Shown here: piece after piece, positions 1-7,258 of the stretch
Position numbering within the stretch: the first letter of the stretch is position 1
How the letters are laid out: each line of letters begins with the position of its first letter
Assembly: GCA_017427065.1 (NCBI GenBank)
Contig: JAFRTL010000022.1
Coordinates: 1 to 64,000 of the forward strand
Direction of reading: 5' to 3'
DNA: 64,000 nt
DNA from: Bacteroidaceae bacterium
GTDB taxonomy: Bacteria; Bacteroidota; Bacteroidia; Bacteroidales; Bacteroidaceae
Position numbers and translations under genes: made by a program
The notes under the pieces: generated by a model
Seen by the model: the letters and a program-made list of their open reading frames with translations, nothing else
Told to the model about the DNA's origin: nothing
Database searches by the model: none

Positions 1-66
1 CCATGCGCCTGCTGCCAAAGGAAAGGCTTTAGCAAAATCTTCGTTAGAAAATAGTTCTATCTTCAT
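1..66 (-). CDS. Partial CDS, N-terminus only, unknown
   Basis: The first 22 codons of a minus-strand gene run off the window edge; the protein starts MKIELFSNEDFAKAF. No signal peptide or recognisable motif is visible in so short a piece. It sits about 100 bases downstream of a good Bacteroidetes -7 box (TACTTTTGC read on the minus strand at 167-174), which supports a real start here. I do not recognise the family. Confidence 0.45.
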   Translation of the reverse strand, partial: MKIELFSNEDFAKAFPLAAGAW

Positions 67-166
67 TTCAGTATTATTATTTTAATAGCGGAGTAATTTC
101 AATCACTGCTGAAAGCATTATGATATTGGTTCTGCAAATTCCGATTTATCTGTCTATTTATTTCTG

Positions 167-174
167 CAAAAGTA
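167..174 (-). promoter_or_regulatory. Candidate -7 box for the gene at 1-66
   Basis: Read on the minus strand this is TACTTTTG followed by C, a match to the Bacteroidetes TAnnTTTG consensus. It lies just past the stop codon of the truncated ACT-domain ORF and about 100 bases before the start of the edge gene. Confidence 0.4.
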
Positions 175-181
175 GAAAAAA

Positions 182-361
182 TCACAACTCATACAAGTCT
201 ATGGGGATAAATAAAGTTAATGCACTAACCCGAATGGGGCAAACTAACGACTTTTCTTCATCTGTTGAACCCGTGAAAATAAAAGGAGATGCCAAGTCCA
301 TACCCTTGTAGTCAGCAACCTTGCAGATGCTGAAAACCTCATCGATAATCTTAAGTGTCAT
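182..361 (-). pseudogene. Truncated ACT-domain protein
   Basis: A 59-codon ORF starts ATG at 361 and overlaps the stop of the upstream flavoprotein gene by ATGA, so the two are translationally coupled. The protein begins MTLKIIDEVFSICKVADY and contains TDEEKSLVCP near residue 37. I recall both stretches from a Bacteroidetes ACT-domain family of roughly 120-135 residues, in which this is the N-terminal half. After VCP the sequence changes to IRVSALTLF and stops. The expected second half, with the ligand-binding ACT fold, is missing, and promoter-like DNA for the next gene starts straight away. I read it as the remnant of a 3' deletion. The family call is from memory of the motif; the shortness is seen directly. 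Confidence 0.6.
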
Positions 362-855
362 GTCGCCCTCCTCCTTACAAGTTCTATAGCCTCCTTGCCC
401 GTCAGGTGTTCTATATCAAACCTTATCATCAACAGTCTGGCCAAGCCCTTTTCCAGTTCCTGGCTCAGACCATCCTCGTCATTGGGGTTGTACCTGGCGC
501 CAAGCATACGAGCAGTAGCCCGTTTCTCATTCTCATCCTCAATGACATGGATGCGGCCAAAGGCAATCACGCTTCTGTAGAAGGTGGTGAACTTCTTTGG
601 CTGCACATCATCCTGTTCGATGACACAGAAAGAAGCCTTGTCACATCTACGTATGGCATCCACCTTGTGACCTTCCAGTGCGCTGTGAAAATACAGGTGT
701 CCATCAGAATACACATAACTGATGGGAACAGCATAAGGATACCCACCATCGCCAAGCAATGCCAGTGTGCCAGATGTGGATTTCTGCAAAATGGCCACAG
801 TCTCCTCTTGCGAGAGTAACTGCCTTTTCCGTCTCATGTCTCTGAACTGCTCCAT
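358..855 (-). CDS. Pyridoxamine 5'-phosphate oxidase family flavoprotein (NimA-like)
   Basis: Predicted FMN-binding split-barrel protein of 165 residues. The typical core is visible: GTLALLGDGGYPYAVPISYV, then LYFHSALEGHKVDAI at about residues 55-70, as in the 5-nitroimidazole reductase (Nim) and related PPOX proteins. It is probably a cytoplasmic flavin reductase or flavin-dependent oxidoreductase; the substrate cannot be read from sequence. I chose the ATG at 855 (MEQFRDMRRKRQ) because an upstream in-frame start would add 20 atypical residues; 837 is also possible. Its TGA overlaps the ATG of the truncated ACT-domain gene, giving a two-gene operon. Most NimA-like proteins are chromosomal housekeeping proteins, so this is not evidence of metronidazole resistance. 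Confidence 0.85.
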   Translation of the reverse strand: MEQFRDMRRKRQLLSQEETVAILQKSTSGTLALLGDGGYPYAVPISYVYSDGHLYFHSALEGHKVDAIRRCDKASFCVIEQDDVQPKKFTTFYRSVIAFGRIHVIEDENEKRATARMLGARYNPNDEDGLSQELEKGLARLLMIRFDIEHLTGKEAIELVRRRAT

Positions 856-950
856 ATCATGATATTGTTTAAAGAGTTGGTTCAAAAGTACAAAACAATG
901 TCGGAAAAACCGCACCTTTCACCAAATAATTATACCACTTTTTGCACATT

Positions 951-975
951 GCTGCAACGCGCAACGCTGCAACGC
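951..975. repeat. Short copy of the GCAACGC intergenic repeat
   Basis: This block of GCAACGC units is the same as the left part of the longer repeats at 2505-2574 and 3127-3194, but lacks their terminator part. Like them it lies just 3' of a minus-strand gene (stop at 982). Confidence 0.7.
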
Positions 976-981
976 CCTCCT

Positions 982-2403
982 TTAATATTGGTAACTGAAA
1001 CCGTCTTGTTGAGGATTGATTTGAAGATTATCTATACCTTCCAACCAGGCAGAGATGGCAGAAGATGCACGACCATTCAATCTATTATAGCTCAACAACA
1101 ATGTGGTACATTTGCTCAGATTAACAAACGATTCTGGAATGCCGCCCGTCAGGTTATTATCGTTCAGAGAGATGTCCCAGAGGTCAAGGTTCCCCAACTC
1201 TTCAGGCAGTTCCCCAGAGAGTTCATTGTCGCCCAATGACAACACATGCAAGTGCTTCAGATTACCCAAGCTGGCAGGAATTTCGCCCGAAAGACTACAA
1301 TAATTAAGGTCAAGTACCTCCAAGTCCGTCAGCTCCCCAAGGCTCTCAGGCAAGGACCCCGTGATGCCATCCTTATTACCAGCCAGGCAAAGCTTCTTCA
1401 GATGCTTCAGTTTACTGATACTTGGTGGCAGTTCACCTTTCAGATTATTCATAGACAAATCCAATTCTGTCACCACACCATTCTTCATCTTGACACCATG
1501 CCAGTGGCTCATAGATCTTTCACTACCCCACATATACTTATTCACCCACTGGTCACCACCCATACGCTCGTAGATATCCATCAGCGCCTCTCGCTGAGGG
1601 TCATCAGCCTTTTGGGTAATGGTGATGGTATGCGTCACTCCCATACGTGAAAAAGTCACTGTACCAGTGCGTTCCACTCCAGTCTCATTTGTATTGATAA
1701 CTATTCTAAGGAAACCATTCTCAGAGCCTTCATCTATAGGGGTAGCATTCGTCTCCATCCCCTTCATTGCAGAACGTGTGGCAGCAAGAAGAGCCGATGG
1801 CGGATATATCCACGAAGAGGCTTCTTTAGAAATAGTAACATCGTAAGGATTGGAACGAACAGCCACATCTATTTCCAGATACACGGGCGATGCCCCCACT
1901 ACATAGGTGTCTGCACCGCGCAGATCACTGTATGGAGCCTGTGCAACATCCACCACATACGTCCCTCTGAATACTCCACTAGTCTTCGGAAAGTGCTCCA
2001 CAACCTCTGTATTAGTTGGTATGGAAAGCTCATTAATAACATTCTCCACCTGTGTGGCTTCACCAATTACCAGTTGAGTGCTGCGCCAGTCTTCCAACAC
2101 ACTCTTTGAGGCATGGATGGTCACGGTTTGCAATCCCGGTCCTCCCGAGGCAGGTTCCACACTAATCCACTCATCATCTACAAAAATACTTTTGGGCCGT
2201 TGGTGAATCCTTTGCTGGGTAGTCTTCGCCACCCATTCACCCACAGCGTCGAACTTCACAGTATATGAACCACCCTCTGAGGCAAACTCCGGTTCGCACA
2301 CACTTCCTGAAATGATAACCTCCTGATTAACCACTTCGTCGTCGCTGCACCCCACCCCTATCAGTGAGATGAACAGCAATAGTAATAGCATTCTAGATTT
2401 CAT
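982..2403 (-). CDS. BACON / leucine-rich-repeat surface lipoprotein
   Basis: A 473-residue lipoprotein: hydrophobic signal at 1-18 and a lipobox LIGVGC with the lipidated cysteine at 19, followed by acidic SDDE. Acidic residues after the cysteine fit surface export in Bacteroidetes. Residues about 35-110 and 170-265 look like BACON-type beta-sandwiches (WISVEPASGG, then FSRMGVTHTITITQKA, a very typical BACON end strand). Residues about 305-450 hold around six leucine-rich repeats of the type LxxLxxLxLxxNxLxGxIPxxL, the form best known in plant receptor LRRs and also found in Bacteroidetes surface proteins. It probably binds host, plant or microbial ligands at the cell surface; no catalytic motif is visible. 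It stands alone, with a copy of the intergenic repeat after it. Confidence 0.85.
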   Translation of the reverse strand: MKSRMLLLLLFISLIGVGCSDDEVVNQEVIISGSVCEPEFASEGGSYTVKFDAVGEWVAKTTQQRIHQRPKSIFVDDEWISVEPASGGPGLQTVTIHASKSVLEDWRSTQLVIGEATQVENVINELSIPTNTEVVEHFPKTSGVFRGTYVVDVAQAPYSDLRGADTYVVGASPVYLEIDVAVRSNPYDVTISKEASSWIYPPSALLAATRSAMKGMETNATPIDEGSENGFLRIVINTNETGVERTGTVTFSRMGVTHTITITQKADDPQREALMDIYERMGGDQWVNKYMWGSERSMSHWHGVKMKNGVVTELDLSMNNLKGELPPSISKLKHLKKLCLAGNKDGITGSLPESLGELTDLEVLDLNYCSLSGEIPASLGNLKHLHVLSLGDNELSGELPEELGNLDLWDISLNDNNLTGGIPESFVNLSKCTTLLLSYNRLNGRASSAISAWLEGIDNLQINPQQDGFSYQY

Positions 2404-2504
2404 AATCTTCAGTCATTAACGCGTTAAAGATACTACTTTTTTTCATTAAATGCAAAAAATCAAAAACCTTGCATGCAATTAATATAAAAATAACAAGAAA
2501 TCCA

Positions 2505-2574
2505 CTGCAACGCGCAACGCTGCAACGCTAAGTGTAAAAAAAAAGTCCCCTCTATGGTGGGGACACTTTCAAGG
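2505..2574. repeat. Intergenic repeat with terminator, copy 2
   Basis: About 70 bases that recur almost unchanged at 3127-3194. The order is GCAACGC units, AAGTGT, an A-run, the hairpin GTCCCC/GGGGAC and ACTTTCAAGG. Differences from the other copy are a few bases in the A-run and one in the hairpin loop. Confidence 0.85.
2545..2564 (-). terminator. Intrinsic terminator of the Ser/Asp-rich protein gene
   Basis: The hairpin has arms GTCCCC (2545-2550) and GGGGAC (2559-2564). On the minus strand it is followed by nine T residues, which gives a standard intrinsic terminator about 35 bases after the stop at 2598. Confidence 0.75.
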
Positions 2575-2597
2575 AAGTATGAAGCTTCATAGCATCA

Positions 2598-3035
2598 CTA
2601 ATTTCTCAACCAGCTTATTAAGAAATCCAAGAGTATAAAAACTAAATCCAAGCAGAGGATAATAATAACTAAAGCCACCAACAACGCATGCTTATCAACA
2701 AACTCTTTCAGCTTACTCTTAGGCTTTATCTCAGTCTTTGGTTCCTCATGATTAGCCTCTTTGGCAGGGACTTCTTCCTTGGCAGTTTCCGTCTCCGGCT
2801 TATTCTCTATCTTTTCAGACTTCTTCTTGTAGAGATAATAATTAGACCCGCTATAAGACGACGATGAAGAAGAATCACCTTCAGATGATGATGAACTATC
2901 ATAATCATAGCCAGAAGAAGAGGAAGACGAATCGCTATCCGACGACTGCGAATGGCTGTCGCTCTTCTTCTTGCCATCATCCAGAAAATCTTCAAAGATG
3001 ACAGAATCCCGAAACAGATCATCTATTTCATACAT
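2598..3035 (-). CDS. Ser/Asp-rich protein with a C-terminal membrane anchor
   Basis: A 145-residue protein of unknown function. Residues about 1-25 are acidic (MYEIDDLFRDSVIFEDF). Residues about 26-65 are a run of Ser, Asp, Gly and Tyr dominated by blocks of five or six serines. Residues 70-110 are Lys/Glu/Pro-rich. A single hydrophobic helix (ALLVALVIIILCLDLVFILL) at about 117-138 is followed by a short tail ending WLRN. There is no signal peptide, so it would be tail-anchored with the serine stretch in the cytoplasm. The polar composition suggests a disordered, possibly phosphorylated region; that is inference. A terminator-containing repeat follows it. Confidence 0.7.
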   Translation of the reverse strand: MYEIDDLFRDSVIFEDFLDDGKKKSDSHSQSSDSDSSSSSSGYDYDSSSSSEGDSSSSSSYSGSNYYLYKKKSEKIENKPETETAKEEVPAKEANHEEPKTEIKPKSKLKEFVDKHALLVALVIIILCLDLVFILLDFLISWLRN

Positions 3036-3126
3036 ATCTGATTATCCTCCTATCGTTTGGGCAAAGATAAGAAAAAGTTTGCATGAAGAAACACCTGGCC
3101 ACCCTATAAATAATATCCTAAATCCT

Positions 3127-3194
3127 TTGCAACGCGCAACGCTGCAACGCTAAGTGTTAAAAAAGTCCCCTCTATGGCGGGGACACTTTCAAGG
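3127..3194. repeat. Intergenic repeat with terminator, copy 3
   Basis: Near-identical to 2505-2574, including the GCAACGC units, the A-run and the GTCCCC/GGGGAC hairpin. The ACTTTCAAGG end contains the TGA stop of the Vsr remnant (3189-3191). Confidence 0.85.
3165..3184 (-). terminator. Intrinsic terminator after the vsr remnant
   Basis: Hairpin arms GTCCCC (3165-3170) and GGGGAC (3179-3184) are followed on the minus strand by a T-run. It begins four bases after the stop codon at 3189. Confidence 0.7.
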
Positions 3195-3462
3195 CTCTGC
3201 AGCGATCATGGTTTGTTCTTCTTGCTCGTTATAAGGCTTTATTCTGCGGTCTTGCAGGAAGATGGAGTTAAGCGTATAAGCCAATGACTGCAAGGTACTT
3301 TCCCGCTTCTGAGGCTTCAGCTCACACTCCCAGATGGTGATGTAGTGCCACCCCATCTTAGCCAGCTCCAGAGCCACCCTGTGGTCACGCTCCTGATTAC
3401 GCTTCACCTTGTTCACCCAGAACTCCGTGTTAGTCTTCGGCACAGTGTAGTACTTGCTCTAG
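3189..3462 (-). pseudogene. C-terminal remnant of a Vsr DNA mismatch endonuclease
   Basis: The open frame reads SKYYTVPKTNTEFWVNKVKR and then ERDHRVALELAKMGWHYITI followed by WECELK. PKTxTEFW, the ERD motif and the final xxWECEL strand are the hallmark C-terminal half of very-short-patch-repair endonucleases, which nick at T:G mismatches made by cytosine-5 methylase deamination. The N-terminal half is absent, including the catalytic aspartate and the HGCxWH zinc region. An in-frame TAG lies five codons before the PKTN motif. The first possible start is a GTG at 3443. It must be non-functional. No cytosine methylase is present nearby. Confidence 0.8.
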
Positions 3463-3750
3463 CCTTAGTTGCTTCATGGAATGGTCTACTGTGCGCAGGG
3501 TTTCTTCCCTGGTATAGCATGAATCACAGATCTTGGTCGTGATGAAAAGCTCTTCGCGAGGAACAGCGCTTTTCCTAACGGCATCCCCCACTCCTTTTTC
3601 ATTATAATACATGGCTGCGGTGTCGATGCTGCGATAGCCAACGGATATGGCGTCTTCTACAACTCTCTGCGTCTCTCTTTCTGAGATATTATAGACTCCC
3701 AAACCAACCATCGGCATTTTCAGGCCATTATTTAATGTCTTGTATTCCAT
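3463..3750 (-). pseudogene. N-terminal fragment of an aldo/keto reductase
   Basis: The first about 96 residues of an aldo/keto reductase: MEYKTLNNGLKMPMVGLGVY, then VGYRSIDTAAMYYNEKGVG (catalytic Asp and Tyr) and ELFITTKI (catalytic Lys). The usual next segment, DYLDLYLIH, should follow LRLE; instead the frame runs through vsr DNA as QVLHCAED and stops at 3430. About two thirds of the TIM barrel, including the NADPH-binding C-terminal part, is gone. A promoter-like TACCTTTG (minus strand, 3778-3785) is still present upstream, so the fragment may be transcribed. Confidence 0.85.
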
Positions 3751-3777
3751 ATGTGCTTTCTTTTTAGTGATGCACTA

Positions 3778-3785
3778 CAAAGGTA
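3778..3785 (-). promoter_or_regulatory. -7 box upstream of the aldo/keto reductase fragment
   Basis: TACCTTTG on the minus strand matches the Bacteroidetes TAnnTTTG -7 consensus, 28 bases before the ATG at 3750. Confidence 0.5.
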
Positions 3786-3834
3786 TAAGTTTTTCTGTGA
3801 AAATCAAAAGTGGTGATGGAGGGAGGTATCCCAA

Positions 3835-3965
3835 TCAATCCCTCTCCCTCTGGGAGAGGTAAGGTGAGGGCGATCCCTCTCCTAACCTCCCCCTGAGGGG
3901 GAGGAATTTAAAAGGGGCTCCCCCATCTTGGGGGAGGGAATTATGGGGTTTTGGGGGAGGGAATT
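3835..3965. repeat. C/G-tract intergenic repeat
   Basis: This stretch is made of short palindromes built from CCCTCTCC, CTCCCCC and GGGGGAGG units, for example TCCCCCTGAGGGGGAGGA. It lies between the aldo/keto reductase fragment and the CMD/cupin gene. A similar unit set occurs at 33771-33886. I see no gene in it. Confidence 0.6.
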
Positions 3966-3970
3966 AAAGT

Positions 3971-5059
3971 TTATGGTAATTGGTTGTAATCGGTGTCGGA
4001 GACTTCTTCCAGCCACTCGTTGCTGTGGATCTTCTGGACATCGGTCTCGTAGCCTACATGCTGGAACCAGGAATCCTTGGCGGCTCCGTGCCAATGCTTC
4101 ACGCCTTCGGGGATGGTGATCACGGTACCTGGGGTCATAGGAACGGCTTCCTTGCCCCACTCTTGATACCAGCCACGGCCTCCCACGCACATGAGCACCT
4201 GAACAGCGCCGTGGTGGATGTGCCAGAAGTTGCGACAACCTGGTTCGAAGGTCACGTTGTAGGCTCCACTCTCGCCCAGCATGGTGAGGTAGCTGTTGCC
4301 TGTGAAGTATTTGTTGTATGGATTAAGTTCGCCCTTTGGCCATACGGAGAAATCGACGGTCTGCACAGTGGTGGTCTCCTGTCCGAAGAACTTTGCCACG
4401 GACTTGGCGCAACGCTGGCCTACGTCCTCTCCTACGCGCTCACTGAGTACGGCTGGTATCTGACAGAGTTGTTCTTCTGTGACGCCTGTCTTATGGGCAG
4501 CAAACACATGGGCATCGAGCTGTGGTTCGCAACCTGGAAGGGCGGAGATGGCGCTCACGGTGACGATCTCACGGTCGATGTGTGAGAGGTTGTTGCGCAC
4601 GAAGATATCGCCAAAGAGGTGGGCCTTGAGGAAGTAGTCTATCTGCGGAGCAAAGGTGTTGTTGACTGGTCCGAAGAGGCCTGTCTGTACCTCTGTGCCG
4701 TACTTCACAGCATCGTAATCGGCTGGCAATGGGTCGGCGTCCTTGCCTGCCTCAGTCTTCAGTCCTTGCTGCTGGCGCTCAGTAATCACTTGCTGGAGGG
4801 CCGTGAGGGCATTGAGTGAACGTGGGAATCCTGCATAGGCATAGAGCTGTGCGAGGGCTTCCTTAATCTCACTGATGGTGAGTCCCTGCTCGAAACCGTC
4901 GTTGACTGCGGCCTTCAGGCCATTGATATCTCCCTTGGCTTCCGTGGCTGAAATCACCACCAAAGCCTGTTGCTTTTTACTTAGTTCCATATTCTCTTGT
5001 GCTTTTAACGTTACAACTGCCAGCATACACATGGCCAGCATGACTAATGATTTTCTCAT
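3971..5059 (-). CDS. Secreted carboxymuconolactone decarboxylase / cupin fusion
   Basis: A 362-residue protein with a cleavable signal peptide (MRKSLVMLAMCMLAVVTLKA then QEN). Residues about 30-105 and 125-225 are two carboxymuconolactone decarboxylase-like (AhpD fold) units; the second has SHIDREIVTVSAISALPGCE. Residues about 235-350 are a cupin with metal-type ligands FWHIHHG and KHWHG. CMD family members act on aromatic-pathway lactones or as peroxiredoxin-like proteins; cupin fusions of this type are common in gut Bacteroidetes but unassigned. I took the start at 5059 because it gives a proper signal peptide; the upstream ATG at 5080 would add seven residues. A -7 box lies at 5078-5085. 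It follows the hydrolase gene at 5135-7240 in the same direction. Confidence 0.85.
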   Translation of the reverse strand: MRKSLVMLAMCMLAVVTLKAQENMELSKKQQALVVISATEAKGDINGLKAAVNDGFEQGLTISEIKEALAQLYAYAGFPRSLNALTALQQVITERQQQGLKTEAGKDADPLPADYDAVKYGTEVQTGLFGPVNNTFAPQIDYFLKAHLFGDIFVRNNLSHIDREIVTVSAISALPGCEPQLDAHVFAAHKTGVTEEQLCQIPAVLSERVGEDVGQRCAKSVAKFFGQETTTVQTVDFSVWPKGELNPYNKYFTGNSYLTMLGESGAYNVTFEPGCRNFWHIHHGAVQVLMCVGGRGWYQEWGKEAVPMTPGTVITIPEGVKHWHGAAKDSWFQHVGYETDVQKIHSNEWLEEVSDTDYNQLP

Positions 5060-5071
5060 AGATAAAAACAA

Positions 5072-5112
5072 TTTTGGCAAAGATAGGAATTTTCACCTAA
5101 TCTTTGCCAAAA
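5072..5112. promoter_or_regulatory. Palindromic promoter region of the CMD/cupin gene
   Basis: TTTTGGCAAAGATAGG (5072-5087) faces CCTAATCTTTGCCAAAA (5096-5112), the same sequence inverted except for one inserted base. The left arm contains TATCTTTG on the minus strand (5078-5085), the -7 box of the CMD/cupin gene. The dyad could be an operator or a hairpin at the 3' end of the upstream transcript. Confidence 0.45.
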
Positions 5113-5134
5113 ACTTACTTAAAATAGAAAAACG

Positions 5135-7240
5135 TCACTTTACGACGATTCTGACTTTTCCTAAGTTGGGGATGAAGGTCTGTGTGGCATTGGCATCACC
5201 ATGGCGCTCGGAGTGTACCAAGACGGTGGCGAAATAGGTGCCAGGCTTGTCGTAACTGAGGGTGGTATCGAACTCCAGATGCTCACCGTTGGCACTGCTG
5301 GTAGCCTTACTCAGATCGACAGGCAGGGTGAATTCCTTGGAATCATCCAGACACCAGTCGGCTTTCACCACTCGTCCTGTGCCCTTTGGTACATCTACGG
5401 TGACATGTACTTTCACCTGTTGCCCCACAGCCACATCGGCACGTTCCTTGCCATCGATGAGGGCTTTCACCACGGGCTGCACACCTCCACGGGTGTTGCC
5501 ATCGGGGCTCAACATCACTTGGGCGTCGTTGATCTCGTAGTCGGAAGTCTTGGAAGGTGCGATGCCACGCTCTACCCAATCACTGAGGTCGAGCAGGGCT
5601 TGGAACAATGTGCTCTGATAGCTCACCACTTCGGTAGGATCGTCTGTTTCGCCATGGGTAGCACGATCGGTGTACCAAAGGCGGAAGTTGTCGTCTGTGG
5701 CATTGCCCAGATGTTCTTTCACACGGTTGCGATACCAGTCGCCTTGCCATGCAAAGGCCTCACGATCCCATACAGAACAGCAGAGGATCATCTTGCCATG
5801 AATGGTACCTGTAGGCAGACAGCCAGCAGCACTTCTGGTAAACAGAGGGCCTAGCAGCATGGGGCGCTGTGGATAGATGGGGAGGTTATCATAGCCACGG
5901 AACTGGTTCCAGGCATAGAAATCGGGCGTAGGCATCTGGTGACGATAGTAGGTCTCACAGGCCAGCCAGTCGCTGTTATCTACCTGGACACGGTCGCCTA
6001 CTTTCAAGTAAGTGAGCGACTGCACGGTATTCACATTGGCCAATACCACGTAGCGGCCTTTGGTTTCTGTGATCTGCAGGCGCTGTCCCTCGCCTGTTCC
6101 TGAAAGGATGAGGAGATCGCCACCCATGGTGTGCATCTCCACCTCTTGGTCGATCTCATAGGCCACAGGCTTGTCCTTGATCTCGGTTCCCATGCTGGCC
6201 CAAGCACGGTCGGCTGTACCACGATCGGCCTCGTTCATAGGCTCTACCAGTCCTAATTGCTCGGCTTCCAACTGTCCAATGACACGGACTACCTGAGCAG
6301 GTATCTGCACATGATCACGTGCCAGTGAGGCGGGATTATCGTATCCCAGATAACCAGGCTTGTTCCAGAAGTCCTCACGGAAATAGGTTGGATCTGCTCC
6401 CACCACACTGCGATAGAGCACTAAGAAACCGTGGGCATCCATAGTCTTCCATCCGTACCATGCCTTGATGGGGAATCCCATGGCTGTGGCTTCTTGCAGC
6501 ACTTGGCGCTGCTCTGCATTCAATGTGGCGTAAGGATCTCCGCTGCCACCTGGTTCGAGGGCATCGACGATGTCGGCCATCTTGTCGCGCAGCACTCGCA
6601 GGGCGTTCATACGCACACCAAAGACATTGGGAATGGCATGAGGGCTACCCAGTACGAAAGGCGCAGAGCCGTCCCACACGCCTTCGGTGCTCTCCACACC
6701 ACCTGTGGTGCGATAGGCGCCACCACTGCCACCATAGCAGTAGCCATAGGGGCGCTCACAGTCGTAGATGGCTTTGGCCACCACACGTGAGAATTCGGCA
6801 CATGCGGCATTGGCACGGTAAGCGCCAATGGTGGCATCACGTCCATCGTTAGGATTGCTGAGGTCTATGGCGCCTCCTTCATTGGTCTCCACGAAGTAAG
6901 ACCCATGCTCTATGCTGAAGATGATGGGACTGAGGTAATCGGGCGAAGCCTGCGCGGAGGTTTCGCTATCTGGGAACGGCGTGATGTACTGAAAGAAGCG
7001 TCCCTTGAAATCGGCTTTCTCTATAGGGAAGTAGAAAGAGAAGCGGGTGCCATCGTCGAAGCCTCCATGGATGTAGCGACAGAGGATGGGCGACTTGATG
7101 GTCTTGTCCACATCGATAAAGGGGTTCTTGAACTGGGTGTCGCTGTACTCGAAGGGCAGCTTGGCTCCTTTCAGATTCTTGGCTGGCAGACTGAGGCAGC
7201 ACAGGCATGCCAGCAGCGTAAGGATGATTGCTTTTCTCAT
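5135..7240 (-). CDS. Large secreted serine hydrolase, alpha/beta-hydrolase type
   Basis: A 701-residue exported protein with a signal peptide (MRKAIILTLLACLCCLSLPA). A nucleophile elbow YGYCYGGSGGAYRTTG places the likely catalytic serine at residue 172; TEGVWDGSAPFVLGSP follows, as in tannase/feruloyl-esterase-like hydrolases. A candidate catalytic histidine is in DRATHGETDDP, about 150 residues from the C-terminus. The last about 110 residues form beta-rich repeats (GTYFATVLVHSERHGD), probably an Ig-like domain. Substrate is unknown; an ester of plant origin is an inference from the neighbouring tannase-like gene. It starts 18 bases after the SDR stop, so the two are probably one operon. Confidence 0.7.
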   Translation of the reverse strand: MRKAIILTLLACLCCLSLPAKNLKGAKLPFEYSDTQFKNPFIDVDKTIKSPILCRYIHGGFDDGTRFSFYFPIEKADFKGRFFQYITPFPDSETSAQASPDYLSPIIFSIEHGSYFVETNEGGAIDLSNPNDGRDATIGAYRANAACAEFSRVVAKAIYDCERPYGYCYGGSGGAYRTTGGVESTEGVWDGSAPFVLGSPHAIPNVFGVRMNALRVLRDKMADIVDALEPGGSGDPYATLNAEQRQVLQEATAMGFPIKAWYGWKTMDAHGFLVLYRSVVGADPTYFREDFWNKPGYLGYDNPASLARDHVQIPAQVVRVIGQLEAEQLGLVEPMNEADRGTADRAWASMGTEIKDKPVAYEIDQEVEMHTMGGDLLILSGTGEGQRLQITETKGRYVVLANVNTVQSLTYLKVGDRVQVDNSDWLACETYYRHQMPTPDFYAWNQFRGYDNLPIYPQRPMLLGPLFTRSAAGCLPTGTIHGKMILCCSVWDREAFAWQGDWYRNRVKEHLGNATDDNFRLWYTDRATHGETDDPTEVVSYQSTLFQALLDLSDWVERGIAPSKTSDYEINDAQVMLSPDGNTRGGVQPVVKALIDGKERADVAVGQQVKVHVTVDVPKGTGRVVKADWCLDDSKEFTLPVDLSKATSSANGEHLEFDTTLSYDKPGTYFATVLVHSERHGDANATQTFIPNLGKVRIVVK

Positions 7241-7258
7241 ATCATTTAGTTTATTTTA

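Noticed and set aside
358-855. Nitroimidazole resistance gene nim
   Set aside because: The protein is in the broad PPOX family; resistance cannot be claimed from similarity alone and it lacks any mobile-element context.
1246-1650. Plus-strand reading frame opposite the LRR gene
   Set aside because: It is a mirror of the coding strand of a clear lipoprotein with repeats and has no signal or family match; the same applies to the many frames antisense to other genes.
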